A model generated the notes under the pieces. It had not been told where the DNA came from. It searched no databases and saw only the letters and a program-made list of their open reading frames with translations. The position numbers were made by a program, and so were the translations under genes. DNA of 15,360 nucleotides from Magnetovibrio sp. (GTDB taxonomy: Bacteria > Pseudomonadota > Alphaproteobacteria > Rhodospirillales > Magnetovibrionaceae). The DNA is taken from NCBI GenBank assembly GCA_016763255.1, contig JAESUA010000148.1, forward strand, positions 1-15,360. The letters run 5' to 3'. Shown in pieces: positions 8,777-15,360 of this stretch (the stretch's first letter is position 1; the number at the start of each line of letters is the position of its first letter).

Positions 8777-9550
8777 TTAACTTTTCAGCTGGTTAAGGGC
8801 CGCCGCGTGCAGTGTTTTGTCTCCCGCCGCGAGCACGCGGCCATCGGTTTTCATAGTAATCGGGGCACCATTCCAGTCGGTGATGATGCCACCCGCGCCC
8901 TCAACAACAGGGACCAGGGCCGCAAAATCATAGGTGCCGAGGCTGGCCTCGCAAATTAAATCGACATAACCCGACGACAACAATCCATAGGCGTAACAAT
9001 CCCCGCCATAAACGGTGCGCCGGGCCGCGTTGGAAAGATTGTTGAAGGCCGTCTCATTCTGGCCTTCGAACATTTCCGGTGTGGTGGCGTAAAGCCAAGC
9101 CTGATCGACTCTGGCGCAGCTGCGGGTTTGCACCACTTCTCCGTTGTGGGTGGTGGGCCGACCTTTGGCACCGATCCAGCGCTCATCCACCGCCGGGGCA
9201 TCGATAATGCCGACAACGGGAACGCCGTTGTGGCACAGCGCCACTAAGGTTCCGAACAACGGTTTGCCGGTGACGAAAGAATTTGTCCCGTCGATGGGGT
9301 CCAGAACCCACACAAATTCGGCATCGACGTTTTCGTTACCGAATTCTTCGCCCAAAATGCCGTGATCGGGAAACGCTTCGTTGATCCGGGCGCGCATCAC
9401 CTTTTCGGCGGTGCGGTCGGCTTCGGTCACCGGCGAGGCGTCTGATTTGGCGTCGATGGCGATGCCGGTGCGAAAGCGGCTCATGATTTCGGGGCGAGTG
9501 ATGTCGACCAACTGGGTGGCCAAATCGATATATTTTTGCAAATCAGTCAT
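8777..9550 (-). CDS. hisN: Histidinol-phosphatase, inositol-monophosphatase family
   Basis: 257 residues. The enzyme removes phosphate from L-histidinol phosphate, the penultimate part of histidine synthesis, in the cytoplasm. Alphaproteobacteria use this Mg-dependent inositol-monophosphatase-type HisN instead of the HisB/PHP enzymes. Metal-site motifs are complete: GEEFG with Glu68/69, DPIDGT at 84-89, and YDFAALVPVVEGAGG with Asp208. The YGLLSSGYVDLICEA stretch is typical of HisN rather than SuhB or CysQ. The frame is open further upstream, but the ATG at 9550 was chosen. It begins the family-like MTDLQKYIDLA, and the upstream residues would lie inside the cytochrome gene. It starts 5 bases after the cytochrome stop, with no obvious ribosome binding site, so coupling is likely. 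Another IMPase-family substrate cannot be excluded. Confidence 0.87.
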   Translation of the reverse strand: MTDLQKYIDLATQLVDITRPEIMSRFRTGIAIDAKSDASPVTEADRTAEKVMRARINEAFPDHGILGEEFGNENVDAEFVWVLDPIDGTNSFVTGKPLFGTLVALCHNGVPVVGIIDAPAVDERWIGAKGRPTTHNGEVVQTRSCARVDQAWLYATTPEMFEGQNETAFNNLSNAARRTVYGGDCYAYGLLSSGYVDLICEASLGTYDFAALVPVVEGAGGIITDWNGAPITMKTDGRVLAAGDKTLHAAALNQLKS

Positions 9551-9555
9551 TAGGT

Positions 9556-10092
9556 TCAGTCCGTTCGTGTTTTGAGATAAGCCAGCACGTTGTCGCGGTC
9601 TTGTTGGCTTTTCAGCCCTGCGAACGTCATCTTGGTATCCGGCGCAAAGGTGCGCGGTCCGGCAATAAAGGACTTGATTTCGGCTTCGCTCCACACGCCA
9701 CCCAACCGTTTGAGGGATTTGGAATAGCGGTAGCGTTCAGCCGAGGCCTTGGTCTTGCCAACGATGCCCCACAAGTTGGGACCGGTGCGGTTTTTGCCAC
9801 CTTTATCAATGGTGTGACAGCTCATACACTTCTTACGGAAGATGTTTTTGCCCTTATCCACGTCGCCGGGGACGGTCGCGCTGGCGACGGTCTCGGCGGC
9901 TTTAGGGGCCGGAATTTGTGCGGGGGCTGCTTTTGCAACAGTTTCAGCCTGAGGTTCGGTTTGGGGTTGCGGCTGGATTATGACTGTGACTTCACGGGGT
10001 TCCGATTGGGGTTGGATCGCCAAATCCCCGATGATGTTGACAAGCACCAACACCGCAACGGTGAAAATGATGGCGCCAATTACCTTGATCAT
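9556..10092 (-). CDS. Membrane-anchored class I c-type cytochrome (CycM-like)
   Basis: 178 residues. One N-terminal membrane helix (about 3-23, uncleaved anchor) is followed by a Pro/Gln/Ala/Glu-rich linker (about 27-72) and a cytochrome c domain of about 100 residues in the periplasm. The haem attachment motif CMSCH is at 89-93 and the probable distal ligand Met155 lies in TKMTFAGL. GPNLWGIVG and YRYSKSLK are typical of the mitochondrial-like cytochrome c/c2 group. Such anchored cytochromes (CycM of Bradyrhizobium, c552 of Paracoccus) carry electrons from the bc1 complex to terminal oxidase. The ATG at 10092 is preferred; a TTG four codons upstream is also open. Divergent from kdsB, an arrangement common in alphaproteobacteria. 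hisN follows after 5 bases. Confidence 0.9.
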   Translation of the reverse strand: MIKVIGAIIFTVAVLVLVNIIGDLAIQPQSEPREVTVIIQPQPQTEPQAETVAKAAPAQIPAPKAAETVASATVPGDVDKGKNIFRKKCMSCHTIDKGGKNRTGPNLWGIVGKTKASAERYRYSKSLKRLGGVWSEAEIKSFIAGPRTFAPDTKMTFAGLKSQQDRDNVLAYLKTRTD

Positions 10093-10309
10093 GTGCAAAC
10101 CCAAAGTTTAAGTCAATTTCAGTTCCAGCCGTTGGCCGCCCCAATTTGGGCTTGCCCGCATACGGCATTGCGGACTGTACACGCAAGTCCACGCGCACCG
10201 CAATGGGCCACACTATGGCGCTGGGGTGTTCGTGCGTGGCGCAATGGCTTGTATGCAATGGCGCGATATGGTCTCGTGAGCTTCGAATCATATAAGCCGA
10301 GGCCGCCAC
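10093..10309. other. Divergent intergenic region with short repeats
   Basis: This 217-base gap separates the cytochrome gene (-) from kdsB (+) and must hold both promoters. The heptamer GCAATGG occurs three times on the + strand, at 10200, 10241 and 10255. An 8-base perfect inverted repeat, CATTGCGG (10166-10173) and CCGCAATG (10198-10205), encloses 24 bases that contain a second inverted pair, GGACT/AGTCC (10172-10176 and 10186-10190). A TATAAG at 10291-10296 could be a -10 box for kdsB but stands only 13 bases before the ATG and lacks a good -35. Whether these are operators is unknown. Confidence 0.45.
10299..10302 (+). promoter_or_regulatory. Shine-Dalgarno sequence of kdsB
   Basis: GAGG ends 7 bases before the ATG at 10310. 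It supports that start against internal ATG codons. Confidence 0.5.
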
Positions 10310-11056
10310 ATGCTGAAACTCCCCTGCAAGCCCATCGTCATCATCCCCGCGCGCATGGCATCGACCCGCTTGCCGGGCAAGCCGTTGGCCGATATCAATG
10401 GGCTGGCGATGATCGTGCAGGTGCTTAATCGTGCGGTCGAGGCCGATATCGGCCCGGTGGTGGTGGCGTGCACTGAAACCGAAATCAAAGATGTGGTCGA
10501 GGCCGCCGGGGGCCGCGCGGTGCTCACCGACCCGGATCATCCGTCGGGATCGGATCGTATTTTTGAGGCTTTGCAAAAGGTCGACCCAAACGCTGAATTT
10601 GACGCCATCGTCAATCTGCAAGGCGATCTGCCGGTGCTGGAAGCGGCGGTGGTGCATGCGGTGATCAAGCCGTTGGATGATGACGGCGTCGACATCGCCA
10701 CCTTGGTGGCCGAAATCAGTGATGAAGACGAAAAAACCAATCCCAACGTGGTCAAGGCGGTGGTCGGGTTCGAAGACGGCCAAGATGTCGGCCGGGCGTT
10801 GTATTTTTCCCGCGCCACCGTGCCCCACGGCGACGGGCCGTTATGGCATCACATCGGCATCTACGCCTATCGCCGCAAATCTTTGGAACGTTTTGTCAGT
10901 TTAAGCCCCGGGGTGCTGGAACAACGCGAGCGTCTGGAACAGTTGCGGGCCTTGGAAAACGGCATGCGCATCGATGCCGCACGCGTTGACACGGTTCCGT
11001 TCGGGGTCGATACTCACGCCGATTTAGAACGCGCCCGCAAGATTTTAAGGGCCTGA
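10310..11056 (+). CDS. kdsB: 3-deoxy-manno-octulosonate cytidylyltransferase (CMP-Kdo synthetase)
   Basis: 248 residues, the usual length for KdsB. The cytosolic enzyme activates Kdo with CTP to CMP-Kdo for transfer to lipid A, so the organism makes a Kdo-containing LPS. The nucleotide-binding start [16 protein letters not shown] (11-26) is canonical. Further family motifs are [12 protein letters not shown] (77-88), NLQGDLP (102-108, metal-binding Asp), [12 protein letters not shown] (163-174), HHIGIYAYR (180-188) and [11 protein letters not shown] (203-213), then [13 protein letters not shown] near the end. Nothing is missing. pheA starts 23 bases after the stop, so the two are probably one transcript. 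The order cytochrome / kdsB / pheA is familiar from alphaproteobacteria and supports the classification. Confidence 0.95.
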   Translation: MLKLPCKPIVIIPARMASTRLPGKPLADINGLAMIVQVLNRAVEADIGPVVVACTETEIKDVVEAAGGRAVLTDPDHPSGSDRIFEALQKVDPNAEFDAIVNLQGDLPVLEAAVVHAVIKPLDDDGVDIATLVAEISDEDEKTNPNVVKAVVGFEDGQDVGRALYFSRATVPHGDGPLWHHIGIYAYRRKSLERFVSLSPGVLEQRERLEQLRALENGMRIDAARVDTVPFGVDTHADLERARKILRA

Positions 11057-11079
11057 ACAAGACAAATGGACAGCATGCT

Positions 11080-11928
11080 ATGAGCGCACAAAACACCATC
11101 GCTTTTCAAAGTGAAGCTGGGGCCAATTCCGACATGGCGTGCCGCGCCGTGTACCCGGATATGAAGACGCTCGGCTGTTATACGTTTGAACACGCGTTTG
11201 CCGCCCTGCACGATGGCAAAGCCAGCTTGGCGATGATCCCCATCGACAATTCGGTCGCCGGACGGGTCGCCGACATTCACCATCTGTTGCCGGGCTCCAA
11301 CCTGCACATCATCGGTGAACATTTTCAGCGTATCGACCATCATCTGCTGGCCCTCAAAGGCACCAAGATCGAAGATTTGACCCACGTGCACAGCCATGTG
11401 CACGCGCTCAACCAGTGCCGCGGCATCATCCGTGATCTGGGCCTGGACCCGGTGGTGCACGCCGATACAGCCGGTGCGGCGCACATGATCAGCGAACAAA
11501 ATGATCCCAGCCAAGGCGCGATTGCGTCGCAATTGGCCGGTGAAATTTATGGCTTGGAAGATCTGCGCGCCAATATCGAGGACGCCGAACACAACACCAC
11601 GCGGTTTTTGATCATGGCCAAAGACCCGCTGGTGCCAACCGCCAACGACGCCAAAGTCATGACCAGTTTTGTGTTCCGCGTGCAATCCATTCCCGCCGCA
11701 CTTTACAAAGCCCTGGGCGGTTTCGCCACCAACGGCGTCAACATGACCAAGCTGGAAAGTTACATCATCGACGGCAGTTTTGAGGCCGCGCAGTTCTACG
11801 CCGAAGTCGAAGGCCACCCAGAAGACCAAGCCATGCAACTGGCGTTCAAAGAACTCGATTTTTTCACCCACGAAATCAAGGTTATGGGGACGTATCCAGC
11901 TGCAGCGTTTCGCGATGAGGTGGGTTAG
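11080..11928 (+). CDS. pheA: Prephenate dehydratase (monofunctional, with ACT domain)
   Basis: 282 residues. It converts prephenate to phenylpyruvate in phenylalanine synthesis, in the cytoplasm. The catalytic domain (about 5-180) shows IAFQSEAGANSD at the start, IPIDNSVAGRVADIHHLL (53-70) and the key Thr-Arg-Phe motif in HNTTRFLIM (TRF 174-176). The C-terminal ACT domain (about 193-272) includes SIPAALYKALGGFATNGVNM and TKLESY, where Phe feedback binding is expected. The usual ESRP motif is ESYI here, as in other alphaproteobacterial enzymes from memory. There is no chorismate mutase domain, unlike the enterobacterial P-protein. It follows kdsB closely. Its TAG overlaps the TAA of the convergent NTPase gene by a few bases. 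Confidence 0.94.
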   Translation: MSAQNTIAFQSEAGANSDMACRAVYPDMKTLGCYTFEHAFAALHDGKASLAMIPIDNSVAGRVADIHHLLPGSNLHIIGEHFQRIDHHLLALKGTKIEDLTHVHSHVHALNQCRGIIRDLGLDPVVHADTAGAAHMISEQNDPSQGAIASQLAGEIYGLEDLRANIEDAEHNTTRFLIMAKDPLVPTANDAKVMTSFVFRVQSIPAALYKALGGFATNGVNMTKLESYIIDGSFEAAQFYAEVEGHPEDQAMQLAFKELDFFTHEIKVMGTYPAAAFRDEVG

Positions 11929-14066
11929 GAGTCGGAGCTGTCCTCGTTCCGAGCTTGGTAATCTCGTGCGAGCAATTCCTGGGCCTTCGGAGCTGCTGTA
12001 AGTACTATCTGTGAATAAAAATGTGCAGGAAAACGTCTAGCAATATTAACAGCTTCATACAGAAGCAATTGAGCCTCTGTATGCCGACCATTAATGGCTA
12101 TATCTGAAATCATAAGAAGGGTAACTGCCGCTTTTGGAGCTTGAAATCCCTCTATATCGGGGTGCTTGTCGGCCAGTATACTGAGCTCATCAAAAAGTGT
12201 TTGAGCTAAATCCGGCTGACTTGTGTCATGTAAAGCACCAAATTCTCTCGGGGCGGCGAAGGCAGCATTAAGTTGAATTACCATGTGCCCGTCATTTTGA
12301 AAGGCATTGCAGAGAGCCAGGGTGTGCTCATGTAGCAAACCTCCTTCGCCTGCGTAGCTAAGGTGGTCTGACATTTGACCGATAGTGAATAAACTGGCAG
12401 CGATAACTTCAGGGGTATCCCCGGGGCTGTCTAGGGGCATGGACAGAGTTTTCATAGTTTTATGATTGGGGAAATCCCGTGCGCATCGCACAAGAAATTC
12501 GTTCATGCCTGTGGGGGCGCTATGCCACGCTATCCCGCGTATTAAGTTATGGCGTTCTCTTGATGGATGCTTTATGGCGAGATTTGTATTGTAATAGAGT
12601 ACTTCAAGTACAAACAGTTCTCCTAAAATGTCAGGCTCTAATGGGAAAAAGATTTTACCATCAATATGTCCAGTTATGGTCCCTTGGCGGTCAAAAGTTG
12701 TATTTTTGTTAAGAGCAGGAAATAGATTTGTATCCTTTAATACGCCCAAGGCTTCAATCGGGGTTCCTGCAGTCATAGTAGCGAGTGCTAGCAGGTTTTC
12801 GTCCTGCTCGGTGACGTCTTTGGGCCAGAAATTTTCCTGATCGCGCTGTAAAATTTCGCGCGCTAAGTCGGTGGTGCTCCATTCAAGAACGTTGTCGTTT
12901 GCGGTGAGGGCTTCGCCCAGGAACGCGGCGTAGAGGGCGCGGCTTTCTTTGTCGATGGTGCTCAGTTTTTCCAGGCATTCTTCCCGACGTGTTTCATCCA
13001 GGGTGGCGTTCATGCCTTGCATGATGGTCCACAGCTCATCCGGGCCGGGATCGGCTAATTCGATTGGCTTTTGCCTATGGCAGGTATCTTCGAGGCTGAT
13101 TTGATCCGTGCGGCCTGGGCCCCAAAATTGTTTGGCCCATTCATCGTCTGACTGCATGTCGCGTTCCAACAGCAAAAAACGCACCGGGAATTCGTAATTC
13201 TGGGCGTTGGCGGCGGCGTGGCGGATGGCTTGGCCGACCGCTTCGCCTCTGCGTGCGACATAATCGACCACGATCAGGGTCGGCTGGTCGGGCCGCCAGT
13301 CTTCCCAGTGGTCATATGTGGTGTTGGCGCTCAAAAACCCGGCGCGCCATGCGCCGCCCACCTGCAGGCAAAATTCCAGCGCCAAACGGCTTTTGCCCTG
13401 GCCGCCCGATCCGGTGATCAGGTGCCACGACACCATCGGTGCGGCATTGATAAAGGCGTCGAGCTGGGCGATTTCGTCGCGGCGGCCTTGGAACTCGACA
13501 TAACGGGTGCCGTAGACAAAACGCCGCTGTTTGCGCTTTTGCGTGATGATATCCAGGCGCAGCGGTGGCTGCGGGTTGAGCAGTTTTTCGATTCCCACCT
13601 TGATGTCATCAAGATCATGGAGAATCTCGGCATGCCGTTTGAGGTCGGATGAGAGAAAATCCAGGTGTTCGGCTTCGTTGCGGCGTAACGTGCCTTTACG
13701 GATGGCGGCTAGTTCTTGCTCGGCGCGTTGGGCCAGATCGGCTGTCGCCAAAACCTGTTCCAGGGCGCTCATGACATTGGCGTAACCGGGCGTCAATTTA
13801 AGGATTTTGGTTAAGCGTTGCTGGCTGACCTTACCAAGCCAAGCCATTGATTTTCCGCTAGCCTTTGCCACCAGCGGAGCCGCACGTTTAAGCACGAAGC
13901 GCACCAGCCGGGGGTTGAGCTCATCGAACTCTTCGCATATCTGGCGCACCAAAATGGCCTGAAATTCCGCGTCGTTGAGGAATTTCCCCAGGCCTTTTGC
14001 CACGCCATGCTGTGCGATGGCATCGATGGTTTGGTCTAGATCAATGGCTTTCGTGTTGTCGGGCAT
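11925..14066 (-). CDS. STAND-like P-loop NTPase of unknown function with AT-rich C-terminal half
   Basis: 713 residues. An all-helical N-terminal region (about 1-180) without a recognisable enzyme motif leads to FVYGTRYVEFQGRRDEIAQL, the lead-in typical of STAND/AAA-like NTPases. Walker A GSGGQGKS is at 219-226, Walker B LIVVDY at 264-269, and a sensor-like Arg in FPVRFLLLERD at 293-303. After an arm region (about 335-410) the C-terminal half is helical, possibly TPR-like near 610-700. ATG 14066 was chosen; the frame continues to a TTG seven codons upstream. Base composition is mosaic: a 60-base block at 13201 is 73 percent GC, blocks at 12001, 12541 and 12661 are 33, 35 and 40 percent, and the last block (11931-11990) is 60 percent. 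STAND proteins sense a ligand and oligomerise, and some defend against phages; the role here is unproven. Confidence 0.82.
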   Translation of the reverse strand: MPDNTKAIDLDQTIDAIAQHGVAKGLGKFLNDAEFQAILVRQICEEFDELNPRLVRFVLKRAAPLVAKASGKSMAWLGKVSQQRLTKILKLTPGYANVMSALEQVLATADLAQRAEQELAAIRKGTLRRNEAEHLDFLSSDLKRHAEILHDLDDIKVGIEKLLNPQPPLRLDIITQKRKQRRFVYGTRYVEFQGRRDEIAQLDAFINAAPMVSWHLITGSGGQGKSRLALEFCLQVGGAWRAGFLSANTTYDHWEDWRPDQPTLIVVDYVARRGEAVGQAIRHAAANAQNYEFPVRFLLLERDMQSDDEWAKQFWGPGRTDQISLEDTCHRQKPIELADPGPDELWTIMQGMNATLDETRREECLEKLSTIDKESRALYAAFLGEALTANDNVLEWSTTDLAREILQRDQENFWPKDVTEQDENLLALATMTAGTPIEALGVLKDTNLFPALNKNTTFDRQGTITGHIDGKIFFPLEPDILGELFVLEVLYYNTNLAIKHPSRERHNLIRGIAWHSAPTGMNEFLVRCARDFPNHKTMKTLSMPLDSPGDTPEVIAASLFTIGQMSDHLSYAGEGGLLHEHTLALCNAFQNDGHMVIQLNAAFAAPREFGALHDTSQPDLAQTLFDELSILADKHPDIEGFQAPKAAVTLLMISDIAINGRHTEAQLLLYEAVNIARRFPAHFYSQIVLTAAPKAQELLARDYQARNEDSSDS
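11995..12850. other. AT-rich block inside the NTPase gene
   Basis: Hand counts of 60-base blocks give 20/60 GC at 12001, 24/60 at 12061, 21/60 at 12541 and 24/60 at 12661. Blocks at 12781 and 12841 are near 32/60, the block at 12901 is 42/60, and 11931-11990 is 36/60. The reading frame is open throughout and corresponds to about residues 405-690. No flanking repeats, transposase or integrase was seen, so replacement by homologous recombination is more likely than an insertion element. Confidence 0.6.
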
Positions 14067-14151
14067 AGGGCGAGCGCCGCTTATCAATAAAAATGTATGG
14101 TGGCGTATTCGTCGGAACTGTCAAGGTTGTGGCCTTTGCCTCTTGCCAAAC

Positions 14152-14460
14152 ATGGGGCAAAAGCCTTATCTCCTAGATGAGACCGGGCCGAGTGGTGCCG
14201 GTTACACCGCATTTGAAAAGGAAACACGGACCGTGCTTAAGCGTGATGGTGATAAATTATCGTTTCAAGGTATGGATCCGTCCAAGGACCCGGCGAAGAT
14301 ATTACGCGTTACGGGCTTAAATACGCTGGATGATGCGACGTTGTTGGGCGCGCTGTTGGATATCAAAGCGCACATGCGTCAAGACGGTGTGATGGAAGAC
14401 ATGCACAGCAAAGGCCGCGAAGCGTTGCGCCTTTTGGCCGAACGCAAGGCCAAAGGCTAA
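14152..14460 (+). CDS. Small protein of unknown function (102 residues)
   Basis: Not recognised. It is a soluble, strongly charged protein (Lys, Asp, Glu, Arg rich) without signal peptide or membrane helix. Visible segments are a Gly/Pro-containing start (DETGPSGAGYTAFEKETRTV), a short basic stretch LKRDGDKLSF, and a C-terminal half that looks helical (DDATLLGALLDIKAHMRQDG and the run ALRLLAERKAKG). The ATG at 14152 was chosen; the same frame is open upstream into the start of the NTPase gene on the other strand, but that part is probably not coding. No clear ribosome binding site is seen. GC content matches the host background. It is divergent from the NTPase gene with 85 bases between the two starts, so the two may share a promoter region. 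Confidence 0.6.
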   Translation: MGQKPYLLDETGPSGAGYTAFEKETRTVLKRDGDKLSFQGMDPSKDPAKILRVTGLNTLDDATLLGALLDIKAHMRQDGVMEDMHSKGREALRLLAERKAKG

Positions 14461-14550
14461 GCCGCTTAGTCCCCCCCAGCCCCACAGCTCCTCCCCGGCA
14501 TACTTTGTGCAAAATTCTCATTTTTTTAAATAAAATCAGGGTTTTGGGAC

Positions 14551-14577
14551 TTGGATGAGGCGCGCCGTCCTGATACT
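14551..14577 (+). promoter_or_regulatory. Weak candidate promoter before the lipoprotein gene
   Basis: TTGGAT (14551-14556) and GATACT (14572-14577) are separated by 15 bases, shorter than ideal, about 55 bases before the lipoprotein ATG. The 172-base gap 14461-14632 also holds an AT-rich run at 14519-14536 and otherwise nothing recognisable. Confidence 0.25.
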
Positions 14578-14632
14578 GTGCGTGCTTAATCATGAACATG
14601 TGCGATTCTGTGTGCTCAAGTTGGCGAAATAG

Positions 14633-15172
14633 ATGATGTTGAAGACCGTACGCACCCTATCTGCCAAACGCATCACCGCGCTATCGGTGCTGGCTGTTGC
14701 CCTGGGCGTTTCGGGCTGCACCATGACCTCATCGGCACCGACCGCATTCATGCAAGATTGCCTGTCAGATCGTCTCGACATCGTTGAAAATGCCACCTGG
14801 GACGGTGTCCAGCCGCGCCGAATTCGCATCATCGATGGCAACTATCGTCCCATGGTGATGTATTTTGAAAAAGACCGCCCCTACATTCTCACGGTGGAAA
14901 ATGTCGATGCCAGTGCCCACGATCTTTGGGCACCGGGCCTGTTGAAGCAGGGCGTGGCGCTGCACAGCGTGCAAATCGGCGATAAGGCTCCGGCCAAGGG
15001 CTGCGTCAACGGTGTGCGCATCGCGCCACGCTCGCAAGTGACGCTGAAGTTTGTGCCGGTGTATGAAGGCCGTTACGAATTTTACGATGGTGGTTTCCCG
15101 CTGCTGGCGGGCAACATGGCGGATGGGGTTTTCCATGTGGTGGCCCCGCGCGCAGGCGTAGCCTCTAAATAG
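14633..15172 (+). CDS. Putative lipoprotein with a degenerate cupredoxin-like domain
   Basis: 179 residues. A signal peptide with a lipobox (ALGVSGC, lipid Cys29) indicates a lipoprotein exported to the cell envelope. The mature part has the rhythm of a cupredoxin beta-sandwich: RPYILTVENVDASAHDLWAP (82-101), SQVTLKFVPVYEGRYEFY (134-151), then DGGFPLLAGNMADGVFHVV (152-170). In copper-binding members the YEFY segment is followed by Cys, then His and Met. Here the Cys position is Asp152 and the expected His is absent, while Met162 and His96 remain. A blue-copper site is therefore unlikely. Two other cysteines (43 and 124) could form a disulfide. ATG 14633 and ATG 14636 are adjacent and either may be used. 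No strong ribosome binding site is seen. The fold assignment is from pattern only. Confidence 0.7.
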   Translation: MMLKTVRTLSAKRITALSVLAVALGVSGCTMTSSAPTAFMQDCLSDRLDIVENATWDGVQPRRIRIIDGNYRPMVMYFEKDRPYILTVENVDASAHDLWAPGLLKQGVALHSVQIGDKAPAKGCVNGVRIAPRSQVTLKFVPVYEGRYEFYDGGFPLLAGNMADGVFHVVAPRAGVASK

Positions 15173-15243
15173 GCCACCTTTCCTAAAAAATTACCTTTAA
15201 TTTCAGTGCATTAATCTTTTTATCAAGAAACTGACAATGGGCT

Positions 15244-15272
15244 TTGCAGGGCCCTCTTGGCCTTGATATACT
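15244..15272 (+). promoter_or_regulatory. Sigma-70-type promoter of the SRP RNA gene
   Basis: TTGCAG (15244-15249) and TATACT (15267-15272) are 17 bases apart, the ideal spacing. Transcription would begin near 15279, just before the RNA stem. The -10 is close to consensus and the -35 keeps TTG, fitting a strong housekeeping promoter. Confidence 0.65.
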
Positions 15273-15278
15273 GCGCCC

Positions 15279-15360
15279 GGGAGATCGGCGCGGGCGAAGT
15301 CCTCGCGAACCCGGTCAGGTCCGGAAGGAAGCAGCCGCAACGAGTTTTGCTTCGGGTCGC
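15279..15360 (+). ncRNA. ffs: Signal recognition particle 4.5S RNA, 3' end beyond the window
   Basis: The SRP RNA core AGGTCCGGAAGGAAGCAGC (15317-15335) is identical to the Ffh-binding domain IV of E. coli 4.5S RNA as I recall it, including the GGAA tetraloop and the asymmetric internal loop that binds the Ffh M domain. The stem continues outward: GCGGG.CGAAG with CTCG on the 5' side (about 15290-15307) pairs with CGAG and CTTCGGGTCGC on the 3' side (15341-15360). The RNA acts with Ffh and FtsY in co-translational targeting of membrane proteins. The 5' end is inferred from the promoter and is uncertain by several bases. The 3' end is cut off. In many alphaproteobacteria dnaX lies downstream, which the window cannot show. 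Confidence 0.93.

Noticed and set aside
9601..10428. Open frame of 275 codons on the + strand over the cytochrome gene and kdsB start
   Set aside because: It is antisense to a clear c-type cytochrome with CxxCH and runs into the kdsB start in another frame; its translation has no recognisable domain.
9992..11871. Long minus-strand open frames (278 and 285 codons) opposite kdsB and pheA
   Set aside because: Both lie antisense to well-recognised enzymes; they arise from GC-rich codon bias and are rich in His, Gln and Val without domain motifs.
12479..12840. Short + strand open frames in the AT-rich block of the NTPase gene
   Set aside because: The minus-strand frame is continuous through the block; the + frames overlap each other and show no motif or ribosome binding site.
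15173..15243. Terminator after the lipoprotein gene
   Set aside because: The region is AT-rich but no convincing stem followed by a T-run was found.

Overview
The window comes from an alphaproteobacterium, probably Rhodospirillales-like. The evidence is a GC-rich coding background, the gene order membrane-anchored cytochrome c / kdsB / pheA (familiar in that class), a YejABEF-type peptide ABC transporter, an Agrobacterium-type HisN, and a short alphaproteobacterial SRP RNA at the right edge. The genus is not determined.

Layout. Bases 1-789 (+) are the 3' end of an outer-membrane beta-barrel gene cut by the window edge. Bases 790-10092 form a long minus-strand run, read from right to left: membrane-anchored c-type cytochrome, histidinol-phosphatase (hisN), a PAS-PAS-GGDEF diguanylate cyclase, then yejA, yejB, yejE, yejF and a ghrA-like hydroxyacid dehydrogenase. 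The last four genes overlap by ATGA junctions and are surely co-transcribed. yejA has an in-frame TAA at codon 273, while the rest of its reading frame is intact. Divergent from the cytochrome gene are kdsB and pheA (+), covering CMP-Kdo synthesis for LPS and phenylalanine synthesis. They are followed tail to tail by a minus-strand 713-residue STAND-like P-loop NTPase. A small unknown + gene, a + lipoprotein with a cupredoxin-like domain, and the promoter plus 5' part of the 4.5S/SRP RNA gene (ffs) complete the window.

The most unusual gene is the STAND-like NTPase (11925-14066). Its N-terminal and NTPase part is GC-rich like the neighbours (a counted 60-base block is 73 percent GC). A stretch of about 850 bases in its C-terminal half drops to 33-40 percent GC, and the last 60 bases return to about 60 percent. 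That is the pattern of a swapped internal module, as seen in modular STAND sensors, several families of which act in antiphage defence. A defence role is an inference only. Other points of interest are the yejA nonsense codon, the FixL-like PAS domain with a candidate haem histidine in the diguanylate cyclase, and the cupredoxin-like lipoprotein lacking the usual copper-ligand cysteine. No CRISPR array, insertion sequence, tRNA or rRNA was seen.
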